Below, one piece after another: positions 34,372 to 43,217 of a stretch of 63,770 bases of DNA. The stretch comes from Paenibacillus ehimensis NBRC 15659 (GTDB lineage Bacteria > Bacillota > Bacilli > Paenibacillales > NBRC-103111). The DNA is taken from the NCBI RefSeq assembly GCF_004000785.1, contig NZ_BILX01000036.1, forward strand, positions 1 to 63,770, written 5' to 3'. Below the pieces are notes generated by a model that searched no databases, was not told the DNA's origin, and was given only the letters and a program-made list of their open reading frames with translations. The position numbers were made by a program, and so were the translations under genes. Position 1 is the first letter of the stretch. Each line of letters opens with the position of its first letter.

Positions 34372-35088
34372 ATGAATAAACATTGGATCATCAGCGCCGG
34401 TTTAGGAATCATGCTCGGGCTGGGAGCGTTCGTATGGGTGCATTCGCAATCTCTGGTATTCACAGCCTCGCAAAGCAAGGTCGATCTGCATGACATGAGG
34501 GCGGAGATCGGCAGGCTGACCGGGCGAAATCCGCAGCTTGCGCTCAGCTCGAACCCGTATAAATATACGGAAAATAATCAAGTGTTCGACCGAATTGTCG
34601 GTTACGGCTACGAAGCTTTGCCTCTGATCGAGAAAGAAATGACAAAGGGCGATACGTACGGGCTCGAAAAGGATATTCTCGCTATCGCCGCCGAGCGTAT
34701 TGCCAAGGTTGACTTGAAACAAAGTCCGTACCGATGGTCCCATGCGGAAGAATTCGTCCGGGCCTGGAGGCTTCACCTGCAAGCCGTTCCTTCAGAGGTC
34801 GAGCGGATTGCCGCTTCGGAGCAAAGCAGGGACGAGAAAATCAAGTCCTTGGTCAAGCTTGGCGCCCCGGCCATTCCGTACATCCTGGAGCAGGTGGACC
34901 AGGGCCATACGGACATGGCGCCCGCTTTGCGGCAATTAATTCCCGAAAGCGCTGCGGCCGGTCTGAAGGCGGAGGGCGATGCGGCGGCGTACAAGCAATG
35001 GGCGCAAGAGCATCAAGAGCAGGTGGAGCTCCTGCGGTCGCTGGTAAGCCAAGCGGTTCGCGAGCCGGAAACGAATAAGCCATCTTAA
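34372..35088 (+). CDS. Membrane-anchored or secreted protein of unknown function
   Basis: A 238-residue protein. Residues 5-26 form one hydrophobic helix (WIISAGLGIMLGLGAFVWVH), either a signal anchor or an uncleaved signal. The rest is helical and charged. A segment around 165-185 (KLGAPAIPYILEQVDQGHTD) looks like a HEAT-type repeat, and a similar stretch occurs earlier (GYGYEALPLIEKEMTKGD). No catalytic motif is seen. AGGGCGG and GGCGG lie before ATG 34372. It stands alone between two terminators, behind a structured leader. I do not recognise the family. Confidence 0.75.
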   Translation: MNKHWIISAGLGIMLGLGAFVWVHSQSLVFTASQSKVDLHDMRAEIGRLTGRNPQLALSSNPYKYTENNQVFDRIVGYGYEALPLIEKEMTKGDTYGLEKDILAIAAERIAKVDLKQSPYRWSHAEEFVRAWRLHLQAVPSEVERIAASEQSRDEKIKSLVKLGAPAIPYILEQVDQGHTDMAPALRQLIPESAAAGLKAEGDAAAYKQWAQEHQEQVELLRSLVSQAVREPETNKPS

Positions 35089-35097
35089 TCCGAAAGT

Positions 35098-35168
35098 AAG
35101 CGGTCAGCCGCATAAGTCCCGCCGTACCAAAAAGCAGGAGAGGTGATTATACGGCTGACCGCTTTTAT
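35098..35168 (+). terminator. Terminator of the unknown membrane-protein gene
   Basis: AAGCGGTCAGCCG (35098-35110) pairs perfectly with CGGCTGACCGCTT (35152-35164), followed by TTAT. The stem is 13 bp and the loop 41 nt. Confidence 0.75.
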
Positions 35169-35205
35169 GGGTCTTAAATTTCATGAAAATTCGTACGATT
35201 TTACC

Positions 35206-35234
35206 TTGTAATTAGTTGATAAAACAGGTAGAAT
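35206..35234 (+). promoter_or_regulatory. Sigma-A promoter candidate for the aminotransferase
   Basis: TTGTAA (35206-35211), a 17-bp spacer and TAGAAT (35229-35234), in an AT-rich stretch 130 bp before the start codon. Confidence 0.45.
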
Positions 35235-35365
35235 TAAAAGGTATTATTTAGCAATAAATATTATAAAATGGAAACCGGTAAAATCGCCGCATTGTGCCAA
35301 AACGAAATGGAGGGAATTCGCATCGGATCGGGAAAGGAACTTCACCTGACAAGGAGTGATCATTG

Positions 35366-36727
35366 ATGAAGTATGCTCAAGTGAAAGGCGAACTGCCAGG
35401 GATTTTATCCAGAGAATTATTATCGAACGATGCGGTCGCAGCCTCTTTCGGGAGTCTGCTGCCTTCTGTTATTGAACGAGCGGAAGGCTCTTTGATCCTG
35501 GATATCGACGGCAATCAATTTATTGATCTGGCCGGCGGTGTCGGAGCGATGAATGTCGGACACAGTCATCCTCGAATCGTCGAGGCGATTACCGAAGCGG
35601 CGCAAAAGTTTACCCATACCGACTTCACGGTCGTTCCGTATGCCTCTTTCATTCGTCTTGCGCAGGAGCTGTGCCGGAGAGCGCCGGGGACAAGCCCGAA
35701 GAAAGCTTGCTTTTTTAATTCCGGTACGGAAGCCGTTGAGCATGCGATCCATATCGCCAAAAAAGCGACGAAAAAAAGAGCGGTCATCTGCTTCGAAGGA
35801 GCTTTCCATGGCCGAACGTTCATGTCCCTTTCGCTAACCAGCAAAATCAATCCGTACAAAGCCGGTTTAGGCCCTTTTGCTCCGGATGTTTACCGTACCC
35901 CCTATCCTTACGTCTACCGCTGGCCCGGTTCCTCAACAACTCCCGACCAGATCGCCGCCGAAGCGTTCTCGCTGTTCGAAAAATTGTTCGTCACCCAAGT
36001 TTCCATCGACGATGTGGCTGCGGTCATTATTGAGCCGATCCAAGGCGAAGCCGGATTTATCGTACCCCCCGCCGCCTTTCTCCATCAATTGAACGATTTT
36101 TGCAAAAGCCATGGCATGTTACTCATCGCCGACGAGGTGCAGACAGGCTACGGGCGCACCGGTCGCTTCCTTGCCTCGGAATACTTCGGAATTGAGCCCG
36201 ATATCATCACTTTGGGGAAATCGATTGCCGCAGGCATGCCGCTGTCGGCCATTGTCGGAAGCGCTGACATCATGGACGCTGCGGGACCGGGGGCTATTGG
36301 AGGAACCTTCGTGGGCAACCCCGTTTCCTGTGCTGCGGCGCTTGAGGTGCTCAACATTTACGATCAGGATAATTTGGGAGAACGGGCACTTGATGTCGGC
36401 AAGCTGTTGACAGACCGGCTGAACGGCTTCCGCGAGCGCTACGAGCTTGTGGGAGATGTAAGAGGAGTCGGCGCTATGGTGGCGATGGAGCTCGTTCTTG
36501 ACCGCGAGACGAAGCAGCCGGCAGATCGGGAAACGAAGGAGATTATCCGAAGATGCCAGCAAAAAGGGGTCATCCTGTTCAAAGCAGGCATTTACAGCAA
36601 TGTGATCCGCTTCCTCAGCCCGCTCAATATATTGAAGGAGCAATTAGCCGAAGCCTTGGACATTTTGGAGGAAGTCTTATCCGCCGTGGACGCGGAAGTC
36701 AGGTCCCGGCACTACGTTGCCAAATAA
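35366..36727 (+). CDS. gabT: Class III aminotransferase, GABA-transaminase type
   Basis: A 453-residue PLP enzyme of aminotransferase class III. The fold marks are LDIDGNQFIDLAGGVGAMNV, the cofactor loop NSGTEAVEHAI, CFEGAFHGRTFMSLSLT, LLIADEVQTGYGRTG (cofactor Asp) and ITLGKSIAAGMPLSAIVG with the Schiff-base Lys. The sequence order and length fit 4-aminobutyrate aminotransferase, which moves the amino group of GABA to 2-oxoglutarate. Ornithine or other omega-amino acids are alternative substrates. AAGGAG is 9 nt before ATG 35366; the TTG at 35363 is less likely. It is monocistronic, with no GABA permease or succinate-semialdehyde dehydrogenase adjacent. Confidence 0.85.
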   Translation: MKYAQVKGELPGILSRELLSNDAVAASFGSLLPSVIERAEGSLILDIDGNQFIDLAGGVGAMNVGHSHPRIVEAITEAAQKFTHTDFTVVPYASFIRLAQELCRRAPGTSPKKACFFNSGTEAVEHAIHIAKKATKKRAVICFEGAFHGRTFMSLSLTSKINPYKAGLGPFAPDVYRTPYPYVYRWPGSSTTPDQIAAEAFSLFEKLFVTQVSIDDVAAVIIEPIQGEAGFIVPPAAFLHQLNDFCKSHGMLLIADEVQTGYGRTGRFLASEYFGIEPDIITLGKSIAAGMPLSAIVGSADIMDAAGPGAIGGTFVGNPVSCAAALEVLNIYDQDNLGERALDVGKLLTDRLNGFRERYELVGDVRGVGAMVAMELVLDRETKQPADRETKEIIRRCQQKGVILFKAGIYSNVIRFLSPLNILKEQLAEALDILEEVLSAVDAEVRSRHYVAK

Positions 36728-36736
36728 AACCGCATC

Positions 36737-36772
36737 AGCCCGCCTGTAACCGGAAAGGTCAGGCGGGCTTTT
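36737..36772. terminator. Bidirectional terminator
   Basis: AGCCCGCCTG (36737-36746) pairs with CAGGCGGGCT (36760-36769), flanked by A-rich and T-rich sequence. It separates the convergent aminotransferase and sugar-binding-protein genes. Confidence 0.85.
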
Positions 36773-36781
36773 ATGCGGCTT

Positions 36782-38266
36782 TTACTTGCGATTGCTCTTG
36801 TACCAATCGTTCGCCGCTTTGATCATGTCGCTGCCGCCGCTTGCTTTCCACTGCTCCAGAAATTGGTCATAGGTTTCCAGCGGCTCGGCTCCGGTTACGT
36901 ACTTGATGAAGGCATCCTCGGCCTGCTTTTGCAGCTTCTGCAAATGTTTCGAGATGTCCGCTATCGGCGGGGCGTAGGTCAGCGCGTCGTAGTATAGGAT
37001 TCCCTTCGCATTCGTTTGGTACGTTTCATAATACTTCTGGACAAACTCGTTTTTGCGCACGCGCGCCTGCCAGTAGGCCTCGTAATTTTTCTCGTCCGTT
37101 CCCGTCAGAAAGTCGCTCCCGAAGTTCCATTCGTCGTTGAACTTTGGCAGGATCGGATAGTACTTGCCATCCTTCACTTCATGGTGTACCCCTTCCTGGC
37201 CGATGGCCAGCCCCTTGAAAATCTCCTTCTCCAGCTTGAGGTCCAAATATTTCATCGCTTCCTCTTTATTCGGAGACCATTTGGGGATAGCAATAAACCA
37301 GGGAATGCCGCCGGTGCCGACCTGCGCCGGTTTTCCGCTGTCTCCGGTCAGGTAAGGCAGGATGCCGATCTTGGCGTCCGGGAAGTTTTTCGACAGCGCG
37401 TTGTTGAGATTGGCGGCGTCCCACCACCCGGACCGGAACATAAACGCCTTGCCGCTCGTGAACTTCTCCAGCAGCTTGTTCGGCTGGTTGATCGCCCATT
37501 CCGCGTCAAGCAGTCCCTCGGTGTACAGCTTCTTCATGAACGCGAGGTAATCCTTCGTCTTCGGGTCTTCGACCATATGCACGATTTTGCCGCCCGTCTC
37601 TCTCCAGTTCGTGGCCGGACCGTAATACCAGCCGAAGGTGGAGCCGATCTCCGCCTGGAACGGATCTTTGCCCCCGGTCATCGGGATGACGTTCTTCTTC
37701 TCCTTGACCGTCTTCAGCACGGCGTACAGCTCGTCGCGGGTCGCCGGAGGCTTCAGCCCCAGCTCATCGAGCCAATCCTGCCGGTACACGAGCGCCGTTC
37801 CGGTCGCCACGCCCGAGCTGCTTTCCGGGATGGCGTACAATTTGCCGTTCAGTCTGGCGCCGTTCCACGAGGCCGGGCCGATGACTTCCTGCATGTTTTT
37901 GCCGTACTTCCGGATCAAGTCGTCCAGCGGCTCCAGCGCACCGGAGGAAGACAGCTTGGCGTACTGGTTCGCGTTCAGCTTCATGATATCGTAGGGCTCT
38001 TTGTTCGCCATGAGCAGGTTCAGCTTTTCATCGGCGTTTTCGACCGGCAGCATATCGTACTTGACGTCGTAGCCGGTTTTTTCTTGCAAGTATTTGCCGA
38101 CCGGGTTGTTGTTCGGGTCAAACCGGTTGTATTGCAGAAGCTGGCGCAGCTGCGGCTTCGCGGCGCCCGATTTGGCCGGCTCGGGGGCCGGGCTCCCGCC
38201 GCCGCAGGCGGCTGCGACGGAAGCGAGCATGGTCACGGACAGGACGGCAGCCAGTTTCTTGATCAT
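36782..38266 (-). CDS. CUT1 sugar ABC importer, substrate-binding lipoprotein
   Basis: A 494-residue lipoprotein with signal peptide and lipobox VAAAC (Cys21). The binding-protein body has NADEKLNLLMANKEPYDIMK, YGKNMQEVIGPASWNGARL, YAIPESSSGVATGTALVYRQ and DWLDELGLKPPATRDEL, the pattern of the long LplA/YtcQ-type binders of Paenibacillus, usually for oligosaccharides. The start is ATG 38266, with AGGGAGG 8 nt upstream; an open frame to 38350 reads through the intergenic gap and is not used. It is the last gene of the LplB-YtcP-binder operon. Confidence 0.9.
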   Translation of the reverse strand: MIKKLAAVLSVTMLASVAAACGGGSPAPEPAKSGAAKPQLRQLLQYNRFDPNNNPVGKYLQEKTGYDVKYDMLPVENADEKLNLLMANKEPYDIMKLNANQYAKLSSSGALEPLDDLIRKYGKNMQEVIGPASWNGARLNGKLYAIPESSSGVATGTALVYRQDWLDELGLKPPATRDELYAVLKTVKEKKNVIPMTGGKDPFQAEIGSTFGWYYGPATNWRETGGKIVHMVEDPKTKDYLAFMKKLYTEGLLDAEWAINQPNKLLEKFTSGKAFMFRSGWWDAANLNNALSKNFPDAKIGILPYLTGDSGKPAQVGTGGIPWFIAIPKWSPNKEEAMKYLDLKLEKEIFKGLAIGQEGVHHEVKDGKYYPILPKFNDEWNFGSDFLTGTDEKNYEAYWQARVRKNEFVQKYYETYQTNAKGILYYDALTYAPPIADISKHLQKLQKQAEDAFIKYVTGAEPLETYDQFLEQWKASGGSDMIKAANDWYKSNRK

Positions 38267-38327
38267 AGAAGAACCTCCCTTGGATGGTCTTGGTCGAAGT
38301 AAAATACAGAGTGCTTGTTCACTACGG

Positions 38328-39260
38328 TTATTCCTTGACCGAGCCGACAAGAACGCCTTTGACGAAATATTTTTGCAGGAACGGGTATACGAGCAGGATC
38401 GGCGCGGTCGCGAGCAAAATCGAGGCCGCTTGAATCGCTTGCGGCGACGTGTTCATGGCCGCGTCCACGTTAAGGTGTGTGCCGATCTGCAGAAACGTGT
38501 CGCTGGAGGAGACGAACAACTCCTTCAAATACAGCTGCAGCGGCTTTTTCTCCGGTGTATTGATGTAGATCAGCGAAGCGAAGTAATCGTTCCAGAACGC
38601 CACGGCGTAGAACAGCGCGATCGTCGCCAGCACGGGCAGGGACAACGGCAGCGTGATGCGCCATAAGATCGTCAGATTGCCCGCTCCGTCGAGCTTCGCC
38701 GATTCCTCCAGGCTGTCGGGCAGGCTCTCGAAATAATTTTTAAGGATGAGCATGTTGTAAACGCTGATCATCGCGGGAAGGAACAGCACCGGCAGCTTGT
38801 CGATCAGCTGCAGGCTTTGCATCAGAAGATAGGTCGGAATAAGTCCTCCGCTGAACAGCATGGTGAAAATGTACATCAGAATGAACCATTTCCGGCCGTG
38901 CAGCCGCGGTTTGGATAACGGGTAGGCGGCCAGCGTCGTCATGAACAGCGCCAGCAGCGTCCCTGCGACCGTGACGAACACCGAGACTTGAAACGAGGCG
39001 ACGAACAGCGAATGGCTCATGACGTACCGGTATGTTCCGATCTGCATGTCGACCGGCAGCAGCATGACGCGCCCGGAGACGACGGCTTCCTCGCTGCTCA
39101 GCGATTTGGCGATCAGATTCAGGAACGGAAAAACCGTGGTCAAGCCGAGCAGCACGAAGAATGCGTAGTTCAGCGCCGAGAATACCCGCCCGGCGGGCGA
39201 AGCCGACATGCTGCTGCGTGTGCGGGGTGCGGGCTTCGAGCTTTGTAGCATGTTGAACAT
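38328..39260 (-). CDS. CUT1 sugar ABC importer permease (YtcP/MalG type)
   Basis: A 310-residue, six-helix permease. The EAA loop is SLPDSLEESAKLDGAGNLTI followed by LWRITLPLSLPV, and the C-terminus ends YPFLQKYFVKGVLVGSVKE as in YtcP-like permeases. The first helix follows FSALNYAFFVLLGLTTVFP. AGGAGG lies 8 nt before ATG 39260. It forms the channel with the LplB-type subunit encoded 13 bp upstream. No ATPase is encoded here; CUT1 systems often share a global MsmX-type ATPase. Confidence 0.93.
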   Translation of the reverse strand: MFNMLQSSKPAPRTRSSMSASPAGRVFSALNYAFFVLLGLTTVFPFLNLIAKSLSSEEAVVSGRVMLLPVDMQIGTYRYVMSHSLFVASFQVSVFVTVAGTLLALFMTTLAAYPLSKPRLHGRKWFILMYIFTMLFSGGLIPTYLLMQSLQLIDKLPVLFLPAMISVYNMLILKNYFESLPDSLEESAKLDGAGNLTILWRITLPLSLPVLATIALFYAVAFWNDYFASLIYINTPEKKPLQLYLKELFVSSSDTFLQIGTHLNVDAAMNTSPQAIQAASILLATAPILLVYPFLQKYFVKGVLVGSVKE

Positions 39261-39273
39261 GAGGCCCCTCCTT

Positions 39274-40200
39274 TTACCAGATGCCGCGCTTCAAATATTT
39301 TCGCGCCAGCCCGTTGCCGGTAACGATCAGCACGAAGGCGATGACGGATTCGAACAAGCCGACCGCCGTGGAGAAGCTGTAATCCTGCTCCCCGAGGCCG
39401 ATCCGGTAAACGTACGTGCCGATGACATCGGCCACGTGATACACGCTCGGGTTGTACATGACGAGAATCTGCTCGGTTCCCGCCTCCAGTATCGATCCGA
39501 GCCGCAAAATGAACATGAGCAGGATGATCGGCACAAGGCCCGGCAGCGTAATGTGCAGCGTCTGCTTCCATTTGTTCGCCCCGTCGATTTTGGCCGCTTC
39601 GTAAAGCTGCGGATCGATGCCGGTCAAGGCGGCCAAGTAGACGATCGTGCTCCAGCCGACCTCCTTCCAGCCGGCGGATGCGACGAGCACGGAGCGGAAA
39701 GCCTCGCCGTCCAGGAAAAACTTCACCGGCTCCCCGCCGAGTGCGACGATCCACCGGTTCACGACCCCTCCGTTGACCGACAGCAAATCAATGAACAGCC
39801 CGCTGACGATCACCCAGGACAAAAAGTGCGGCAGATAGATAATCGTCTGAATGGTGCGCTTGAACAGCATATGCTTCAGCTCGTTCATCAGAATGGCGAC
39901 GATAATCGGGAGCGGGAATAAAAAAACGATTTTGTATACGGAAATGAGCAGCGTATTGCGGAACACTTGCAGGAAGCCGGAGGAGGTCAGCAGCTTTTCA
40001 AAATGCTTGAAGCCGACCCATGGGCTGGCGCTCATGCCGTCGAAGATGTTGAAGTCCTTGAACGCGATGACGATGCCGTACATCGGCGTATATTTGAACA
40101 ACAACAGAAACAGCAGGCCGGGAATAAGCGCGGCGTACAAGTCCCAGTCTTTGCGGACATCGGCCCAAAGCCGGGTCCGTTTGATTTTGCCGGTTCGCAC
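39274..40200 (-). CDS. CUT1 sugar ABC importer permease (LplB type)
   Basis: A 308-residue, six-helix permease. Motifs include LFKYTPMYGIVIAFKDFNIF near the first loop and the EAA loop GIDPQLYEAAKIDGANKWKQ followed by TLHITLPGL. The perfect AAGGAGG is directly followed by GTG 40212, which is too close; GTG 40200 has 11-nt spacing and gives VRTGKIKRTRLW, so I prefer it. It is the first gene of the three-gene importer operon. The AraC regulator encoded at 41619 is a candidate activator. Confidence 0.9.
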   Translation of the reverse strand: MRTGKIKRTRLWADVRKDWDLYAALIPGLLFLLLFKYTPMYGIVIAFKDFNIFDGMSASPWVGFKHFEKLLTSSGFLQVFRNTLLISVYKIVFLFPLPIIVAILMNELKHMLFKRTIQTIIYLPHFLSWVIVSGLFIDLLSVNGGVVNRWIVALGGEPVKFFLDGEAFRSVLVASAGWKEVGWSTIVYLAALTGIDPQLYEAAKIDGANKWKQTLHITLPGLVPIILLMFILRLGSILEAGTEQILVMYNPSVYHVADVIGTYVYRIGLGEQDYSFSTAVGLFESVIAFVLIVTGNGLARKYLKRGIW

Positions 40201-40400
40201 GCGGTGCGGCACCTCCTTGGTTCAACGACGGTTTGCGGTGCGGGGAAGCTTGATTTGGAAGCTTGATTTCAGTGTAACGGGGGGAGGCCCGGGAGGGTAG
40301 ACGAGGGCGATGACCTTTTTTGGTAGTTTGATTGTTTTTGGTTGAATGCCGACGGCAGCGGACCTGCGCTATTGCAGGTTGTCATAAATATACCAAATAA

Positions 40401-40415
40401 AGTAATTAAATTACT
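40401..40415. promoter_or_regulatory. Short perfect palindrome upstream of the YrpD-like gene
   Basis: AGTAATT-A-AATTACT, in the AT-rich spot between two divergent units and 73 bp before the secreted-protein start. It could be an operator; the regulator is unknown. Confidence 0.35.
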
Positions 40416-40487
40416 ATATGTGGATGAATGTGCTTCTTGTAGACTAAAGGAGCAATCCTATTTTAAACCTAAGGAGAGTGGTTAGTG

Positions 40488-41534
40488 ATGAAGAAAAAGT
40501 TCGTTTTATTGGCCGTGGCGGCAGCCGTGATGACGGTGTTCCCGACCGCGATAAGCGCGAGCGATGCGACAGGGCGCGCGACAAGCGGAGGCGAATCGGC
40601 GTCGATCGAAATGAGCGGAGCGGAAGTGACGGACTTTACGAAAACGGCGACGGCTGCGAAAATCGACGAGGTGCTGGCCAAGGCGCGCCAGGCGGGCAGG
40701 GAGAGCGTACAAGCCCAGGGCTTGCAGCGAAGCACGGCTGCGGCTGAGCATACGGTCGATTACACGCTGATCGACGGGAACACCGCCTATTTCTATGAGA
40801 AAAGCCCCGTTCAGGCGAAGGAGAAGGTCTACGTCTACGAAGTCGCAGCTTCGGAAGCGGGGAGCGATGCGGGTCAGCGGATGTTGGCCGGCAACCTTCC
40901 GGGCGGCATCGGGGGCAGGGCGGTTGTCAATACGAACGGCTCGTACCTCAACACGACGGTGCGGTTGGCGACGCCGAGCCAGCTTACCGGCGCGCCTTCG
41001 GGAGCAACCTACACTTATGCGGGCTTTACCGGAACCTCCGGCAGCCAAGCGGTAGAAACCGATATGGGCTTGCAGTACAGCAATGCGTACAATAATCATA
41101 AATGGCTGCCTGTGATGGCCGTATTTAAAGGCTCCAAGACATACGGCACGTTTGTGTCGCCTTATAATCAGGTGCAGTACAAGAACGGCTATAAGCCCGG
41201 TTCGGATGTAAACCTTACCGCTTACCGGAATCTGAACGGCAGCGTGCGTCTCTCGATGAGCGGCTATGCCATTTGCTCCGACATGACGTGCTCTTCCCAA
41301 GCGGATACGTACCTCACGTCGGTTCTGGAGGTGGCGAATGTCAATGTCTCCAGCGTGACCAGGTGGAAAATGCTGGCGACCATTGCCGGCTCCGAAAGCG
41401 TGACGGGAAGGAGCTATGCCCAATTTAAAAACGTGAATGTGGATGGCACGGCGCGAAATCCGGTCAAAGATGTGGAGGATTATGCGACCGTCGACGTTTC
41501 CGGAAACAGCGCGACGATTACCGTTACCAGATAA
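40488..41534 (+). CDS. Secreted YrpD-like protein of unknown function
   Basis: A 348-residue secreted protein with signal peptide 1-25 (ending TAISA). After a low-complexity acidic region (26-85) comes a beta-rich domain: VVNTNGSYLNTTVRLATPSQ, SGSQAVETDMGLQYSNAYNN, WLPVMAVFKGSKTYGTFVSP and a Cys pair (ICSDMTCSS) that may form a disulfide outside the cell. This resembles Bacillus YrpD, itself uncharacterised; the match is from memory. AAGGAG lies 11 nt before ATG 40488 and 8 nt before GTG 40485, so either start is possible. It lies alone between the two minus-strand sugar operons. No wall anchor is seen. Confidence 0.65.
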   Translation: MKKKFVLLAVAAAVMTVFPTAISASDATGRATSGGESASIEMSGAEVTDFTKTATAAKIDEVLAKARQAGRESVQAQGLQRSTAAAEHTVDYTLIDGNTAYFYEKSPVQAKEKVYVYEVAASEAGSDAGQRMLAGNLPGGIGGRAVVNTNGSYLNTTVRLATPSQLTGAPSGATYTYAGFTGTSGSQAVETDMGLQYSNAYNNHKWLPVMAVFKGSKTYGTFVSPYNQVQYKNGYKPGSDVNLTAYRNLNGSVRLSMSGYAICSDMTCSSQADTYLTSVLEVANVNVSSVTRWKMLATIAGSESVTGRSYAQFKNVNVDGTARNPVKDVEDYATVDVSGNSATITVTR

Positions 41535-41555
41535 CGCTTGATTTGTGCGGAATCG

Positions 41556-41596
41556 AATCGAACAAGTCCTTACCTGCGGCTTGTTCGATTTTTTTC
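41556..41596. terminator. Terminator between YrpD-like gene and response regulator
   Basis: AATCGAACAAG (41556-41566) pairs perfectly with CTTGTTCGATT (41580-41590), followed by TTTTT. The genes converge here and both may use it. Confidence 0.8.
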
Positions 41597-41618
41597 GTTC
41601 CGGCGGCCGGTCCCGGCT

Positions 41619-43217
41619 TCAGGGCTTCATCTCCCCCGGCGTGACGCCCCAATATTTGCGGAATACCTTCGTAAAATAGCTCACGTCCCGGTACCCGGTC
41701 AGCATGGCGGCGTCGTACACCTTGGCGCCTTTGAGCAGCGCGGCTTTGGCGGCTTCCATCTTGCGCTCCAGCACGTACGTGGAGAACGGCTTCCCGGTCT
41801 CCTGCTTGAACAGTCTGCTGAGATAGGACGAATTGACATACAGCCGGTCCGCGACCGTATGCAGGGTGAGCTCGGAGTCCAGCTCCTTCTCGACGATGTC
41901 CAGGATCGCCCGGACCGTATAATGGCTGACGCATTGGCGTTGGTTCTGCACGTAGGCGGCAATATGGCGGACCGTGCGGTTCAGCCATGCCTGAATCTGT
42001 TCTTTCGTCGCCAGCTGCAGCGGATTCTGGAAGAATACGTAGTCCTCCCCGGTCACTTCCTTGACCCGCCAGCCTTGGCGCTGGATCGTCCGGGTCAGCA
42101 GGCTGACGAAATAGAGCACATGCTCGTGCACGTCGTCCACGGACCCGGCCCGGCCCATTCCTTCCGCCCACAGCGCGGAAGCGAGCTCCTCCGCCTTCAC
42201 CGGATCACCTGTTTCCAGCGCGATCTCAAGCCCCTTCTCCAGGGTCGGCTGCAGCGTCAGCGCGGAGGTTCCTTCCGGCTCCTCCCGGTACGGAATCGCG
42301 ATATCCCGTCCGTACACCTTGCGGCACAGCAAAGCTTTGCCGGCTTGCGCGTACAGCTTGTGCAGCTCCTCCGGCCCCCCGGTCGTCCCGCAGATGCCCG
42401 CGCTCGCCGTAAGCTTCAAACATTCCTTCACCTTGCCGAGCAGCCGGGTCACGGTCGTGTGCGCATGCAGCAGAACGCCGTTCGGGTCCTCTCCCGGGCC
42501 CGCATCGAACAGGATGACGGTACGGCCTTCCGGATCGGTAAAGCTGCAATGCCCGGACGGTTGAAGCAGCTCGCTTACGATGCTGTGAAGAGAAAATAAG
42601 AGAAGCTGCCGGTCGTTCGGGCCGAAGCGGGTTTCCTCTTCGGGGAGCGGGTCCATATCGAGCACGGCGACCGCAAGCTGCCGGTCCGGCTTCAGGTCGA
42701 GCTGCACGTCTTTGCCGTACTGCATCGCTTCGCGCAGGCTGTAAGCCCCTTCCGCCCAACGCCGGAAGAAGCTGTTGCGCAGCTGCGGCAGATGCTGCCG
42801 CCATTTCTCCTGCAGCATCGCCTGATTGCTGATCCGGTCCAGCTCCTGCCGAAGCTGTTCGGCCGCTTCCAGCACGGCTTTCAGGATTTCGGCGTCCCCG
42901 GCGGGCTTCAGCAAATACTTCATCACTCCGACATCCATCGCGGCTTGAGCGAATTCAAAGTTATCGTGCCCGCTCAGGACGATCAGCTTCACCAGCGGGT
43001 CCAACTCCTGCAGCTTGCGGGCCAGCGTGATGCCGTCCATCTGCGGCATCTCGATATCCAGCAGCACGATATCCGGCTTCTTGCGTTCGAAGAGCAGCAG
43101 CGCTTCGAGCCCGTTCTCCGCCGTGCCGATCACTTCGATACCATGGTCCTCCCATGGAATATGGTGCATCAGGCTGTTGCGCAGGCGGATCTCGTCTTCG
43201 ACAATAAATAAGTTCAT
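41619..43217 (-). CDS. AraC-type response regulator (YesN-like)
   Basis: A 532-residue regulator. The receiver (1-120) has Glu7-Asp8, phospho-acceptor Asp54 in VLLDIEMPQMDG, Ser in VLSGHDNF and Lys in KYLLKPA. The linker is long, as in other YesN proteins. The AraC domain is C-terminal (VADRLYVNSSYLSRLFKQET and YDAAMLTGYRDVSYFTKVFR). ATG 43217 overlaps the kinase stop by 4 nt (ATGA), with AGGTGAAG upstream; the longer open frame to 43334 lies inside the kinase gene. It is the last gene of the binder-kinase-regulator operon. Likely targets are the CUT1 operon at 36782-40200 and the YrpD-like gene. Confidence 0.92.
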   Translation of the reverse strand: MNLFIVEDEIRLRNSLMHHIPWEDHGIEVIGTAENGLEALLLFERKKPDIVLLDIEMPQMDGITLARKLQELDPLVKLIVLSGHDNFEFAQAAMDVGVMKYLLKPAGDAEILKAVLEAAEQLRQELDRISNQAMLQEKWRQHLPQLRNSFFRRWAEGAYSLREAMQYGKDVQLDLKPDRQLAVAVLDMDPLPEEETRFGPNDRQLLLFSLHSIVSELLQPSGHCSFTDPEGRTVILFDAGPGEDPNGVLLHAHTTVTRLLGKVKECLKLTASAGICGTTGGPEELHKLYAQAGKALLCRKVYGRDIAIPYREEPEGTSALTLQPTLEKGLEIALETGDPVKAEELASALWAEGMGRAGSVDDVHEHVLYFVSLLTRTIQRQGWRVKEVTGEDYVFFQNPLQLATKEQIQAWLNRTVRHIAAYVQNQRQCVSHYTVRAILDIVEKELDSELTLHTVADRLYVNSSYLSRLFKQETGKPFSTYVLERKMEAAKAALLKGAKVYDAAMLTGYRDVSYFTKVFRKYWGVTPGEMKP